Source of the DNA: Maribacter sp.
GTDB lineage: Bacteria; Bacteroidota; Bacteroidia; Flavobacteriales; Flavobacteriaceae
NCBI GenBank assembly: GCA_024643345.1
Contig: JAHENB010000008.1
Location: 10,949 to 74,948, forward strand
DNA: 64,000 bases
Reading direction: 5' to 3'
Position 1 is the first letter of the stretch. The number at the start of each line of letters is the position of its first letter. This document shows positions 47,821-58,388 of the stretch, in pieces. Position numbers and translations under genes: made by a program. The notes under the pieces were generated by a model, which was not told where the DNA came from, made no database searches, and worked only from the letters and a program-made list of their open reading frames with translations.

Positions 47821-50130
47821 TTATTTGTATTTGGATACCCGGGCGTCATCAATTACCCCTTTCCAGTTCAACCCAAAGGCAAAATCGTAGGAGCTACCCT
47901 CAGAATCGACATATGGTCTCATATCCCTGGGTACGTCTTCGAATTGTTCTTCCACCGTTTTCATATCGGCAGGCATTTGGAAGGGCAGTAAGGCCGAGGG
48001 CTCGGCAGCACCGGAAATAATGTCCATCAAAGCCTGGTCCTGAACTCCCATATGCACTACAATAGCCGATGCATTGACCTCGACTTCAGAAAAAACCATG
48101 GGTTTTGAAATATTCACGATCACGATGACCGGTTTGGTCCCCATTTCCTTTTTGGTGTCGTTCACCATTTTCATATCGGTTACATTCGAAGACGTTATGG
48201 TTTTGTCCTTGTATGAGCGGTTTGTAAAATCTTCCAACGGGCTTCCTCCCGCCAAACTGGTCGCCCGGGCATCCATTGCGGAATAGGGTGCATATTGCAG
48301 GCTGATGGGCACATAACCATTGCCGCCCTTGGCCAGATCTTCCCTATCGTAGCCTACGCCACCATCCGGACTTTGAATGCCCACCAAAGCGAAGTCGGCA
48401 TCTTTTGGATTATAGACCACCTCAAAATATTTGGCCAAAACCTCCATATTAAAAGGATATTCTGTTTTTTCCGGAGTTTCCATGCCGAACCAGTTCTTAC
48501 TGGCAGCAATATACCTTTGGGGTACATATACCTTTTGTCTCGTTTTTATTGGCAGGGTATTTTTTTGGTTCTTGAGCATCACAATAGAGCGAAGTTGCGC
48601 ATCATAACCCGCCTTCATGAACTCGGGATTGCCGACAATTTTTTCGGTTTCCGCCACTTCCAGGTAGGGGTTTTCGAAAAGGCCCACCCTAAAAATATTT
48701 TTCAGCAGTCGAACCGCCGAGGTTTCATAACGTTGGCGCATAAATAGCTCCCCATGGTCTGCAACGCCCAACCGATAGGCCTCGAGAACTGGTCCCATAT
48801 CGTTGTTGCCGCCAAATTGGTCAACTCCCGCCTCGATGACCTTATAATGGCGTTCGGCAACGGTCATGGTCTCCACGCCCCAACTTTTGCCTTCGAACAA
48901 ATCAACGGCGGTCACATCGCGTGTAACGCCCCAATCGGTGCATACTACGCCATCATAACCATATTGGCCCCTTAAAAGATCCGTGATAAGGTATTGGTTG
49001 AACGCATTACCTACATTGTCACCGTTTTTTTTGTCCCGACCAAAGGAAATCGTATAATAGGGCATCACTGCAGAAGCCATTTTCGTGCTACCTTCCAATT
49101 TAAAGGCACCTTCCGTAAAGGGTTTTAAATGATCCATTAAATTATTTCCAGGATAAACGGCATAGGCCCCATAGCCAAAATGCCCGTCCCTACCCCCTTC
49201 TTCGGGGCCTCCGCCCGGCCAATGCTTGACCATAGCGTTCACACTTTGATAGCCCCAACCCTGATCTTTCCCAGAGGATTGGAATCCATCGACATAAGCC
49301 CGTGCCATATCGGTAGCTAAATCGGGGTCTTCGCCCATGGTTCCACTAAATCGGCTCCAGCGCGGTTCGGTTCCAAGGTCGATCTGAGGCGACAATGCGG
49401 TTGAAATCCCCAGAGCCCTGTATTCTTCTGATGCAATTTCACCAAATTGGCGCATCAGCCCTGGATCAAAAGAAGCGGCTATTCCCAGGGTACCCGGCCA
49501 CATTGAAATATCACCACCCGCACCTGCATTGAATTCGGCGTAGGAATCACTCCCATGCCTTGGATCTGAGCTGGTATTGACCGGAATACCCAGACCAAGG
49601 CCCTCCACATAAGCCTGTGCATTATTGTTCCATTGGGCAGCAACACTGGGGTTTTCAACACTTGTGACCAAAACATGCCTTACATGGTCTTCATTAAGGA
49701 ACTGCTTTTGCCCATCCGAGAGATCACTGGCCATGGCGCCACTTTCTTCAAAAGGTTTACCGTTATAGGTAACTGGGCCAAATCTACTTCCTCTGGCTGG
49801 AATGGATTGATGTGAACTATATAACATCAGGCCGGCAATATCTTCCAAAGACATTTTGTGGGCCAGGTCAATGGCGCGATCATCGGCCGATAAACGCCAA
49901 TCTTCATAGGCATCCAGTTTTCCATCCTTGTTCAAATCCTTGAAGGCATATTGATCTACCGTAAGAAGTTTAACCCCGGAAGTTTTGTTATAACCAAGGG
50001 TCTTGCCACCTATATTGTTCACCAGGGTATGGTCTCCCTTATCTTCTTCGGTGAATTTTGGGCTGCAGCTTGTGGCCAAAACAGCAATGCCCATAACCCA
50101 TACCGAACTTGTTCTTTTAAAAATTTTCAT
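47821..50130 (-). CDS. Glycoside hydrolase family 3 lipoprotein
   Basis: 769 aa; lipobox ATSC; VCTDWGVTRD nucleophile region, KHWPGGG; N-terminal DLNKDGKLDAYEDW. Confidence 0.9.
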   Translation of the reverse strand: MKIFKRTSSVWVMGIAVLATSCSPKFTEEDKGDHTLVNNIGGKTLGYNKTSGVKLLTVDQYAFKDLNKDGKLDAYEDWRLSADDRAIDLAHKMSLEDIAGLMLYSSHQSIPARGSRFGPVTYNGKPFEESGAMASDLSDGQKQFLNEDHVRHVLVTSVENPSVAAQWNNNAQAYVEGLGLGIPVNTSSDPRHGSDSYAEFNAGAGGDISMWPGTLGIAASFDPGLMRQFGEIASEEYRALGISTALSPQIDLGTEPRWSRFSGTMGEDPDLATDMARAYVDGFQSSGKDQGWGYQSVNAMVKHWPGGGPEEGGRDGHFGYGAYAVYPGNNLMDHLKPFTEGAFKLEGSTKMASAVMPYYTISFGRDKKNGDNVGNAFNQYLITDLLRGQYGYDGVVCTDWGVTRDVTAVDLFEGKSWGVETMTVAERHYKVIEAGVDQFGGNNDMGPVLEAYRLGVADHGELFMRQRYETSAVRLLKNIFRVGLFENPYLEVAETEKIVGNPEFMKAGYDAQLRSIVMLKNQKNTLPIKTRQKVYVPQRYIAASKNWFGMETPEKTEYPFNMEVLAKYFEVVYNPKDADFALVGIQSPDGGVGYDREDLAKGGNGYVPISLQYAPYSAMDARATSLAGGSPLEDFTNRSYKDKTITSSNVTDMKMVNDTKKEMGTKPVIVIVNISKPMVFSEVEVNASAIVVHMGVQDQALMDIISGAAEPSALLPFQMPADMKTVEEQFEDVPRDMRPYVDSEGSSYDFAFGLNWKGVIDDARVSKYK

Positions 50131-50151
50131 TGTTGATCTATGATTTTAAAA

Positions 50152-51771
50152 TTATTGGTTGGCGATTAAAGCAAACAACTCCTTATCCAACTGCGGTTTC
50201 ACCTCACAGGTTATGTCAAAATGCATCGTTGCGGTATTGGTGCTATTATACATAGGCCATTCGGGAATTCCACTATGGTTGGGATTTCCGGTTTTTGCAA
50301 AATTGATCCATGACTGGCTTACCTTGGCCGCAAGTTCATGTGCTGCCCGACCACCTCCGGTCATCTGGTTGGCCAAGGCGATATTATCAAAGACAAAGGG
50401 CAGTTCCATGCAGTGCAGGGCCTTGTATTTTCCGTCAAAAACAGGCGATTGCCATGTAAAAAGATACATGAATACCGGGGCTCCGCCCTTCAAATCAGAT
50501 TTGGTATTGGCCTGCACCACTGCCCCGGGCCTGAAGGTGGTGTCGACATCCAAAAGATCTTTGGGTTGGGTATCATTGGGATATGCCTTCTTCACGGCTG
50601 CAATGTATGCCTCGGCTTTATCTTTGTACTGTTCCTTGATATGCGCCATAATCTGATCCTGGGTCGCCCCCATAAATCGCATATTGGCAAAGGGGGCAAA
50701 CTCATTCTTTACGGTTCCGATCATTAAAGGAACTTCTTTTGATAGGGCATAAGCTTCTTCGGAAGAAGTCTGAAAAGGTATATCTTGCCCATCCACACTG
50801 GGGCCCCAGTTCAATCCAAAGCCAAAGATGGGCTTCCCTTCGGCCTTCATCTTCGCTTCAATGCTTTTTAAGGCCTTGCTACTGGCCTCGGCCAATTGCT
50901 CAAAGGGAATGGTTTGTAAGCTATCCACTTGGGAGGCGGTGAGACCCAAAATATTTAAAGTTTCCGCGGCGATTCTTTGGGTATCTTCTTTGGTCGAAAC
51001 CCCGCCCCTAAAGGCCCCACTTTGATTGATGGCCTTATGGAACAAGCCATTTGCTTTGGGCATGGCCATAAGGGTATTTACTTTGGCCCCCCCACCCGAT
51101 TGGCCAAAGATGGTCACATTGTTCGGGTCGCCGCCGAAGTTGGCAATATTGGTTTTCACCCACTCCAATGCCGATACGATATCAAGCATACTGTTATTCG
51201 CCGAATGTTGATATTTCTCACCATAGGCCGACAGATCCAAAAAGCCCAGAACATTCAAACGATGGTTGATGGAAACCACCACAACATCACCTTTTTTACT
51301 CAGGTTTTCCCCATCCGTGGAAGGCAGTTCCTGACTCGACCCCGCAGTGTAGCCTCCACCATGGATCCAAAATAAGACGGGTCTCTTTTTGCCGTCGGTG
51401 ATACTTGGGGTCCAAACATTGATTCTTAAACAATCTTCGTTGGTGTAGCCCCAGTCGTGATCGAAAACAAATTCGGGTTCGTCTTGAACCATCGTGGTAG
51501 GGGTCAATAGTGGGGCAACCGGGCCATAGGAGGTTGAACTACGAATCCCATCCCAGGGTGAAGGTTTTTCCGGGGCTTCAAAACGTTTGGCCTGGGCATA
51601 GGGAATACCTTTATAGGTGAAGGTACCGTCATGGATATAACCCCGTACTTTTCCTGATTCGGTTTGGGTTACAGCCACGTTTTCCCCAGTTTTAATTTCA
51701 CCCTGAGCCATTGCACCGAATGTGGAGGACACCATGGCCAATGCCATCAACAAACTTTTAATTTTTTTCAT
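50152..51771 (-). CDS. Type-B carboxylesterase, secreted
   Basis: 539 aa; FWIHGGGYTAGS, IFGQSGGGAKV (GxSxG). Confidence 0.9.
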   Translation of the reverse strand: MKKIKSLLMALAMVSSTFGAMAQGEIKTGENVAVTQTESGKVRGYIHDGTFTYKGIPYAQAKRFEAPEKPSPWDGIRSSTSYGPVAPLLTPTTMVQDEPEFVFDHDWGYTNEDCLRINVWTPSITDGKKRPVLFWIHGGGYTAGSSQELPSTDGENLSKKGDVVVVSINHRLNVLGFLDLSAYGEKYQHSANNSMLDIVSALEWVKTNIANFGGDPNNVTIFGQSGGGAKVNTLMAMPKANGLFHKAINQSGAFRGGVSTKEDTQRIAAETLNILGLTASQVDSLQTIPFEQLAEASSKALKSIEAKMKAEGKPIFGFGLNWGPSVDGQDIPFQTSSEEAYALSKEVPLMIGTVKNEFAPFANMRFMGATQDQIMAHIKEQYKDKAEAYIAAVKKAYPNDTQPKDLLDVDTTFRPGAVVQANTKSDLKGGAPVFMYLFTWQSPVFDGKYKALHCMELPFVFDNIALANQMTGGGRAAHELAAKVSQSWINFAKTGNPNHSGIPEWPMYNSTNTATMHFDITCEVKPQLDKELFALIANQ

Positions 51772-51845
51772 CTTCTTTAAATTGTGTTATTATTATGGTT
51801 GTTATGCTATTGATTTATCTTCAGTTTAAGTGTTCGAAACCGTTC

Positions 51846-52643
51846 TTAGGTTTGTGCCGGGTTCAATATCCCGGCTTTGTTTTTGACAAAACTGTAGAGA
51901 TAGGGCGCTTTATGGGCCTTACCCATAAAAAGTTTGTCATGTCTTATAAGGATATCCATCCCAAGGATTTTTCGCTGAAAGGAAGAACGGCGCAATTTTT
52001 CTCCCAAAACGGCCTCGTACACCTTTTGTAACTGCTTCATGGTGAACAAGGGCGGTAAAAGGTTCATGCCTACCAGTTTTGTCTCAAGATTATCCCTCAA
52101 GTTCTGCAAGGCTTTTTCGACGATCTGTTGATGGTCCATCATCAAAGGGGGCAAGGTATCAACAGCATACCAATTGATGGAATCGGAAAGCTGATCGGGA
52201 ACCGGTGTCACCTCATCGTAATTGATCAAGGCATAATAAGCGACTGAAATGAAACGATCTAATAACCAATTTCCCGCCTCTATTTCATAACCATTGGCTT
52301 CCAAAATGGTCTGCATCGCCTCGGGTACCATTCTGGAGACATCGCCAAAGGTGTGGAACTGTTCAAGGTAGATGTTGTCCAATCCGGTTCTCTCGTACAA
52401 CCCCCTTTTAACGGCATCATCCACACTTTCATTTCGCTTCACGAAACCGCCGGGAAGAGCAAATAAACCGGTATTATGATATTCCAGTATCAATATTCTA
52501 AGCTGCTCTCCATTGAATCCAAAGATGACCGAATCATACGCCAGATTAGGGATATACGTTTCAGTTGATGGTAGTTCTCTCCTATTTTTGTTTCTCAAAA
52601 AGATAATTTTAATCAAATAAATGATAAAATTTAAAGAAAACAA
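51846..52643 (-). CDS. Nudix-domain protein with C-terminal wHTH-like region (putative NrtR/AraR-type regulator)
   Basis: 265 aa; Nudix fold ILILEYHNTGLFALPGGFVKRNESVDDAVKRGLYERTGL with degenerate Nudix box; C-terminal FTMKQLQKVYEAVLGEKLRRSSFQRKIL. Confidence 0.78.
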   Translation of the reverse strand: MFSLNFIIYLIKIIFLRNKNRRELPSTETYIPNLAYDSVIFGFNGEQLRILILEYHNTGLFALPGGFVKRNESVDDAVKRGLYERTGLDNIYLEQFHTFGDVSRMVPEAMQTILEANGYEIEAGNWLLDRFISVAYYALINYDEVTPVPDQLSDSINWYAVDTLPPLMMDHQQIVEKALQNLRDNLETKLVGMNLLPPLFTMKQLQKVYEAVLGEKLRRSSFQRKILGMDILIRHDKLFMGKAHKAPYLYSFVKNKAGILNPAQT

Positions 52644-52692
52644 AGTATTATTGTAACAAATTGAGACAATAAAGAACCTTTAACTATTTCCA

Positions 52693-54324
52693 ATGAAAAA
52701 TTTACTCCTTTTCACAGTTGCGATACTGATGGCAAGCCATACGGCAGTGGCCCAGAACAAAAACGCCTTTCCGGTACAAGTAAAACTTGAAAACGGGATC
52801 ATCGAGGGCAACTACGATACCCATACCGGTATCCAGACCTACTTTGGCGTGCCCTTTGCCAAACCGCCCGTTGGTGAATTACGATGGAAAGCACCCCAGC
52901 CTTTAGATACGTGGAGCGGTGTAAAAGAAACCAAATCCTTTGGTCCCAGACCGATGCAGACCATGGTTTTTGGGGATATGAAATCGCGTTCCGATGGGGT
53001 CAGCGAAGACTGCCTCTATTTGAACATTTGGACCCCCGCGAACAGAAATTTAAAAAATCTGCCTGTATTGGTCTATTTCTTCGGCGGTGGCAACGTGGCC
53101 GGAGATGCTTCGGAGTACCGATATGATGGTGAAAGCATGGCCAAAAAGGGAATGGTCGTGGTCACCACGAACTATCGTCTGAACATTTTTGGATTTTTCG
53201 CCCATCCTGAACTCAGTAAGGAAGCCTCCTATGGGGCATCCGGAAATTATGGACTCCTTGATCAAAATATGGCCTTACGATGGGTGCAAAAAAATATTGC
53301 GGCCTTTGGAGGCGATGCAACCAAAGTTACAATAGCCGGGGAATCTGCAGGTTCTATAGGGGTTAGTCAGCAAATGGCCTCTCCCCTTTCCAAAAATCTG
53401 ATCGCCGGGGCCATTGGGGAGAGCGGTGCGGGAATTAACCCAACCATGGCGCCCGTACCCTTAAAAGAGGCCGAAAAAATAGGATTGGAATTTTCGCAAA
53501 AAGCCGGTTATCCTAGCCTTTCCCAATTGAGGGCGTTGAGCACCCGTGAAATCTATGAAATCTACAACGAATCAAAGCGCTTTGGTTTTCCTGCGGTGAT
53601 CGACGGATATTTTTTGACCAAGACATTGCCGGAAACCTTCAGCCTAAAAGAGCAGGCCCAAGTGCCCCTCTTATTGGGGTGGAATTCAGCCGAAATCCCG
53701 GGCATGGCCTTTATGCAAGGTCAGCCCTATACCGAGGAAAACTATATCGCCAAGGTTAAGGAAACCTATCCGGAGAAATATGCCGAGGTGTTGAAGTTAT
53801 ATCCATATGGGTCTGAAAAAGAAATAGAACGCTCGGCCACAGATCTGGCTTCTGATCGATTTATAGCCTATAGCACTTGGAAATGGTTCGACCTGCACCG
53901 CCAAAACAGTGGCCAACCCGTGTATCGTTATCTTTACAGTAAACTTAGGCCCCCCTTGGTGAATCAAAATCTCGCTTCGGGACTTGCGGGAGGTACGGTC
54001 GAGAAAAACCCTGATGCGCCCCAGGCGCCTGGGCCCATAGGCGCACCCCATGCCTGTGAGATCGAATATTGTATGGGCAATCTTCATTTGGTCGATGACT
54101 ATGCTTGGACGGCCGATGATTACAAAACATCCCTTGACATGCAGAACTACTTTGCGAATTTCATCAAAACCGGCAATCCGAACCAAGCCGATCTTCCCGA
54201 ATGGACGGCGGCCAAAGCCAATGATCCAATGCCCCCGGTGATGGTCATCGATACCCAAAGCAAACTGATCAAGGCAGAAAACGATGCCAGATATCTATTT
54301 TTGGACAAGGTCTACCTTAAATAA
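52693..54324 (+). CDS. Type-B carboxylesterase, secreted
   Basis: 543 aa; signal peptide; TIAGESAGSIGV (GxSxG), QTYFGVPFAKPPVGELRWKAPQP. Confidence 0.9.
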   Translation: MKNLLLFTVAILMASHTAVAQNKNAFPVQVKLENGIIEGNYDTHTGIQTYFGVPFAKPPVGELRWKAPQPLDTWSGVKETKSFGPRPMQTMVFGDMKSRSDGVSEDCLYLNIWTPANRNLKNLPVLVYFFGGGNVAGDASEYRYDGESMAKKGMVVVTTNYRLNIFGFFAHPELSKEASYGASGNYGLLDQNMALRWVQKNIAAFGGDATKVTIAGESAGSIGVSQQMASPLSKNLIAGAIGESGAGINPTMAPVPLKEAEKIGLEFSQKAGYPSLSQLRALSTREIYEIYNESKRFGFPAVIDGYFLTKTLPETFSLKEQAQVPLLLGWNSAEIPGMAFMQGQPYTEENYIAKVKETYPEKYAEVLKLYPYGSEKEIERSATDLASDRFIAYSTWKWFDLHRQNSGQPVYRYLYSKLRPPLVNQNLASGLAGGTVEKNPDAPQAPGPIGAPHACEIEYCMGNLHLVDDYAWTADDYKTSLDMQNYFANFIKTGNPNQADLPEWTAAKANDPMPPVMVIDTQSKLIKAENDARYLFLDKVYLK

Positions 54325-55626
54325 ATGATCCTGCTAACCGGTATAACGATCACGATTGTTTTATTGGCTCTTATTCTTTCAAAGAAGGTAAGTGCTTTGT
54401 CGGCTCTCGTTTTGGTTCCCGTTTGCGGTGCGCTGCTGGCCGGTTTTGGAACCGAGACCGCTAAATTCGCCATAACGGGCATTCAAAACATTGCTCCCAT
54501 AGTGGCGATGTTCGTTTTTGCCATCCTATTTTTTGGGGTCTTGACCGATGCCGGTATGTTCGACCCAATCATCAACGCCATTCTTAAAGTGGTAGGGCTA
54601 AATCCTATTAGAATTACGATCGGTGCCGCAGTACTGGCGATGATCGTGCATTTGGATGGTTCGGGAGCCGTTACTTTTTTGATCGCCGTTCCGGCCATGT
54701 TGCCTTTATTTGACAAATTGGGGATGGACCGCCGGGTATTGGCATGCGTGGTCGCATTGGGTGCGGGCACCATGAATTTGGTACCTTGGGGCGGCCCCAC
54801 CTTAAGGGCCGCCACCGCACTCCAAGTGGGCATTACAGATCTTTATACCCCCGTGATGGTCCCGCAACTTTTCGGATTGCTTTTTGTGTTGCTGGTGGCA
54901 TGGTATTTGGGCAAGAAAGAAGCCAAAAGATTAGACCTTATCGATTCAGAACCAAAACATTCCAATTATTCAAGAGTACTGACCGAAGCTGAGGAAAAAC
55001 TTCGGAGGCCGAAATTATTTTGGTTCAATATTTTGTTGACCCTATTGGTAATCGCCACCTTAATATCGGGGATCATAGCCCCGGCCATCCTATTCATGTT
55101 GGGTGCCATTATAGCGCTCATGGTAAATTATCCAAGGCTTTCTGAACAAAAAAACAGAATTGATGCGCATGCCAGAGCTTCGTTGCTCATGGCGAGTATT
55201 TTATTGGCCGCAGGTGTGTTCACGGGAATTATGACCGAATCGGGCATGATTTCGGAAATGGCAAGTGCCGCCGCCACTGTAATTCCTACCCAGGCAGCCC
55301 AACACATTCCCGTCTTGATGGCGGTCAGCAGTATGCCTTTAAGCCTTGTTTTTGATCCTGATTCTTTTTATTTTGGGTTTTTACCGGTAATTGCAGAAGT
55401 GGGGAATCAAATGGGTGTTGCTCCCATAAGCGTGGGTCAAGCTGCCATACTGGGCCAAATGACCACAGGTTTTCCCCTTAGCCCGTTAACCGCTACCACC
55501 TTTCTATTGATCGGATTGGCCAAGGTGGATCTGGCGGAACACCAACGATTCACCTTTAAGTATGCCTTTGCCACGACCCTTGTGATGACCATGGTGGCCA
55601 TCTTGATCGGGACCATTCCGTTTTGA
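54325..55626 (+). CDS. CitMHS-family transporter
   Basis: 433 aa polytopic; [50 protein letters not shown]. Confidence 0.85.
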   Translation: MILLTGITITIVLLALILSKKVSALSALVLVPVCGALLAGFGTETAKFAITGIQNIAPIVAMFVFAILFFGVLTDAGMFDPIINAILKVVGLNPIRITIGAAVLAMIVHLDGSGAVTFLIAVPAMLPLFDKLGMDRRVLACVVALGAGTMNLVPWGGPTLRAATALQVGITDLYTPVMVPQLFGLLFVLLVAWYLGKKEAKRLDLIDSEPKHSNYSRVLTEAEEKLRRPKLFWFNILLTLLVIATLISGIIAPAILFMLGAIIALMVNYPRLSEQKNRIDAHARASLLMASILLAAGVFTGIMTESGMISEMASAAATVIPTQAAQHIPVLMAVSSMPLSLVFDPDSFYFGFLPVIAEVGNQMGVAPISVGQAAILGQMTTGFPLSPLTATTFLLIGLAKVDLAEHQRFTFKYAFATTLVMTMVAILIGTIPF

Positions 55627-55648
55627 TTGCCGGGGTAAAAGAACATTT

Positions 55649-57001
55649 ATGTCAAAGCAAATAAAATCATCAATAAAAATTGGCTCTGGTGCGGGCTATT
55701 CGGGGGATCGATTGGATCCTGCCCTGGAATTGATGAAAAGAGGGGATTTGGATTATATCTGTTTTGAGGGTCTTGCTGAAAGGACCATAGCCCTGGCGCA
55801 GAAATCAAAAATGGCGGACCCATCGAAAGGCTATAATGAACTTCTCACATATAGAATGGAACAGCTGCTGCCTTTGGCCCACAAGAATAAAATAAAGGTG
55901 ATAACCAATATGGGTGCTGCAAATCCATCAGCGGCAAAAATGGCCGTAGCCGGCCAAGCTGAAAAACTGCGATTAAAAGGGTTGAAAATTGCGGCAGTTT
56001 TGGGCGATGACATCTATGGGAACATAAAAACCTATATGGATCTACCCATACTGGAAACGGGTCGACCCCTGGCTTCCCTCAAAGGCAAAATACTATCTGC
56101 CAATGCCTATTTGGGCTATGGTGGCATAGTCGAGGCCCTGGTCAATGAAGCGGATATCATAATTACAGGGAGGGTCGCGGACCCATCGATCTTCCTGGCC
56201 CCAATGGTATTCGAATTTGGATGGAATATGAACCAAATCGAAAAGTTGGGCATAGGAACCCTTGTTGGCCATCTATTGGAATGCGCCGGACAGGTTACGG
56301 GCGGTTATTTTGCCGACCCTGGGAAGAAGGAAGTACCCGAACTTTGGAATTTGGGCTTCCCATATGTACAAATTGATCGCAGTGGACAGGGTTATGTTTC
56401 CAAATTGGATGGTACAGGGGGTCTGGTGACGCGGGCCACCTGCACGGAGCAGCTGCTTTATGAAATCCACGACCCACGACATTATATAACGCCTGATTGC
56501 GTAGCGGATTTCTCCAATGTGGAATTCAACGAAATTGAAAAGGACAAAGTATCCTTTACAGGAGCAACGGCAAAACAACCTACAGACACCTATAAGGTCA
56601 GCGTGGGGTATCGAAATGGCTATCTGGGGGAAGGCCAGATGAGCTATGGGGGGACGAATGGTCTGCAAAGGGCATTGCTGGCCAAAGAAGTGGTGCAAAA
56701 AAGACTGGCTCGGCTACCTTTTCCCATTGAGGAACTTCGCTTTGATCTGATAGGTATCAACGCCCTTTTGGACCAGGGCCTCCCATCTGGTTCCCCGATC
56801 GAAGTACGATTGCGCGTGGCGGGCAAAACCGGAACCGCACAACAGGCACAGCGCCTTGCCAATGAGGTGGAAACCCTTTATACCAATGGTCCGGCCGGAG
56901 GGGGAGGTGCCTCAAAAAATGTTGAGGAAATCATTTCCATTGCCTCTATCTTGGTGCCAAAAAAAGACATAGACATCTCCATTGAATATCTAAACATTTG
57001 A
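55649..57001 (+). CDS. Acyclic terpene utilization AtuA-family protein
   Basis: 450 aa; IGSGAGYSGDRLDPALELMKRGDLDYICFEGLAERT, ITNMGAANPSAAK, ITGRVADPSIFLAPM. Confidence 0.9.
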   Translation: MSKQIKSSIKIGSGAGYSGDRLDPALELMKRGDLDYICFEGLAERTIALAQKSKMADPSKGYNELLTYRMEQLLPLAHKNKIKVITNMGAANPSAAKMAVAGQAEKLRLKGLKIAAVLGDDIYGNIKTYMDLPILETGRPLASLKGKILSANAYLGYGGIVEALVNEADIIITGRVADPSIFLAPMVFEFGWNMNQIEKLGIGTLVGHLLECAGQVTGGYFADPGKKEVPELWNLGFPYVQIDRSGQGYVSKLDGTGGLVTRATCTEQLLYEIHDPRHYITPDCVADFSNVEFNEIEKDKVSFTGATAKQPTDTYKVSVGYRNGYLGEGQMSYGGTNGLQRALLAKEVVQKRLARLPFPIEELRFDLIGINALLDQGLPSGSPIEVRLRVAGKTGTAQQAQRLANEVETLYTNGPAGGGGASKNVEEIISIASILVPKKDIDISIEYLNI

Positions 57002-57003
57002 CC

Positions 57004-57303
57004 ATGAAACTATGGGACATTGCACATGCGAGAACAGGCGATAAGGGAAATATCAGCAATATTTCCCTTATTGTACATGACTTAAGGGACTTTGCGCTTA
57101 TTGAGGAAAAAGTGACCGCGGAAGCGGTAAAAAATTGGTACCAAGACCTTGTGAAAGGTCAGGTCATTCGATACGAACTCCCGCAACTTGGGGCGCTTAA
57201 TTTCGTAATGTACGATGCTTTGGGCGGTGGGGTAACCAGCTCAACCGCTCTTGATAAACATGGAAAAACCCTGGGTGCCTATTTATTGGAAATGCCCCTG
57301 TAA
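57004..57303 (+). CDS. AtuA-like small (ferredoxin-fold) domain protein
   Basis: ~99 aa; MKLWDIAHARTGDKGNISNISLIVHD, usually a C-terminal AtuA domain. Confidence 0.82.
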   Translation: MKLWDIAHARTGDKGNISNISLIVHDLRDFALIEEKVTAEAVKNWYQDLVKGQVIRYELPQLGALNFVMYDALGGGVTSSTALDKHGKTLGAYLLEMPL

Positions 57304-57316
57304 TAATATTATCGCT

Positions 57317-58348
57317 ATGAAAAAAGTATGTGTATTTCTCTTGATCATTTGTTATGCCTCAACCCTTTCGGGTCAAAAAGGTTTAAAGGGTACCGTAGTG
57401 ACCGATGCTGTCTATTCCAAAAATCTTGAAAACAATTTTGGTGAAAACCCCACACGTTCGGTTTCGGTGTACTTACCCCCAAATTATGATGTTTCCGATA
57501 AAAAATATCCGGTCATCTACTTTCTCCATGGCTTTTTAACCGATGATAAATTGATGGGACAAATGAAAGACCTGCTCGATTATGCAATTGAAGCCCATAA
57601 AATTGACCCATTCATCATGGTGATACCTGATGAGAAAACGACTTATGACGGGAGTTTTTATTCCAACTCGGGCGTATTTGGAAATTGGGAAGATTTCACT
57701 GTTTTTGATCTGGTTTCTTACATGGATTCCCATTATCGCACCTTCGCCAAAAAAGAGAGTCGCGGTATTACCGGCCACAGCATGGGCGGCTATGGGGCAT
57801 TGAAACTCGCCATGAAACATCCGGATGTCTTTGGGGCCGTTTACGCCATAAGCCCGGGGGCATTGGCGATCGTTCGGGAATATGGCCCGAATAGCAATAC
57901 CTTCAAAGAGTTTTCAAAGGTTAAATCGATGGAAGATCTTGAAAAGACCTATTTTGGAAAAGTCATGGTTGCCTTTGGAAGGGCTTGGTCCCCCAATCCT
58001 AACAAGCCTCCCTTCTATTGTGATGTTCCATTTGAATATGTCAACGATGAATTGGCCGTAAACCAGGAGGTGTTGAAAAAATGGCATAGCAATATGCCGA
58101 CCTATATGATCGCAGACTACATTGATAATCTGAATAAGCTCAAGGCCATAAAGTTGGATTGGGGCCGAAATGCGGGCGAACGATTTACCATTCAATGCAA
58201 AATGTTTAGCCAACAGCTTGAAAATGCCGGCGTCACCCATTTTTCAGAGGAATATATAGGTACCCATGTCAGTGATATTTATACCAAAGAAGGACGTATC
58301 CCCCAACAGGTGCTGCCGTTCTTTGATTTATATCTGGACTTCGATTGA
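57317..58348 (+). CDS. Esterase family (alpha/beta hydrolase, EstD-like), secreted
   Basis: YPVIYFLHGFLTDD, GITGHSMGGYGALKLAMKHP; ATG 57317 with signal peptide. Confidence 0.88.
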   Translation: MKKVCVFLLIICYASTLSGQKGLKGTVVTDAVYSKNLENNFGENPTRSVSVYLPPNYDVSDKKYPVIYFLHGFLTDDKLMGQMKDLLDYAIEAHKIDPFIMVIPDEKTTYDGSFYSNSGVFGNWEDFTVFDLVSYMDSHYRTFAKKESRGITGHSMGGYGALKLAMKHPDVFGAVYAISPGALAIVREYGPNSNTFKEFSKVKSMEDLEKTYFGKVMVAFGRAWSPNPNKPPFYCDVPFEYVNDELAVNQEVLKKWHSNMPTYMIADYIDNLNKLKAIKLDWGRNAGERFTIQCKMFSQQLENAGVTHFSEEYIGTHVSDIYTKEGRIPQQVLPFFDLYLDFD

Positions 58349-58388
58349 TTTGAACGCAGGATTTACACGAATGGCATCAAGGATGCGT

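Noticed and set aside
53797-54258. 153-aa antisense ORF within a carboxylesterase
   Set aside because: Shadow ORF; opposite a clear family member.
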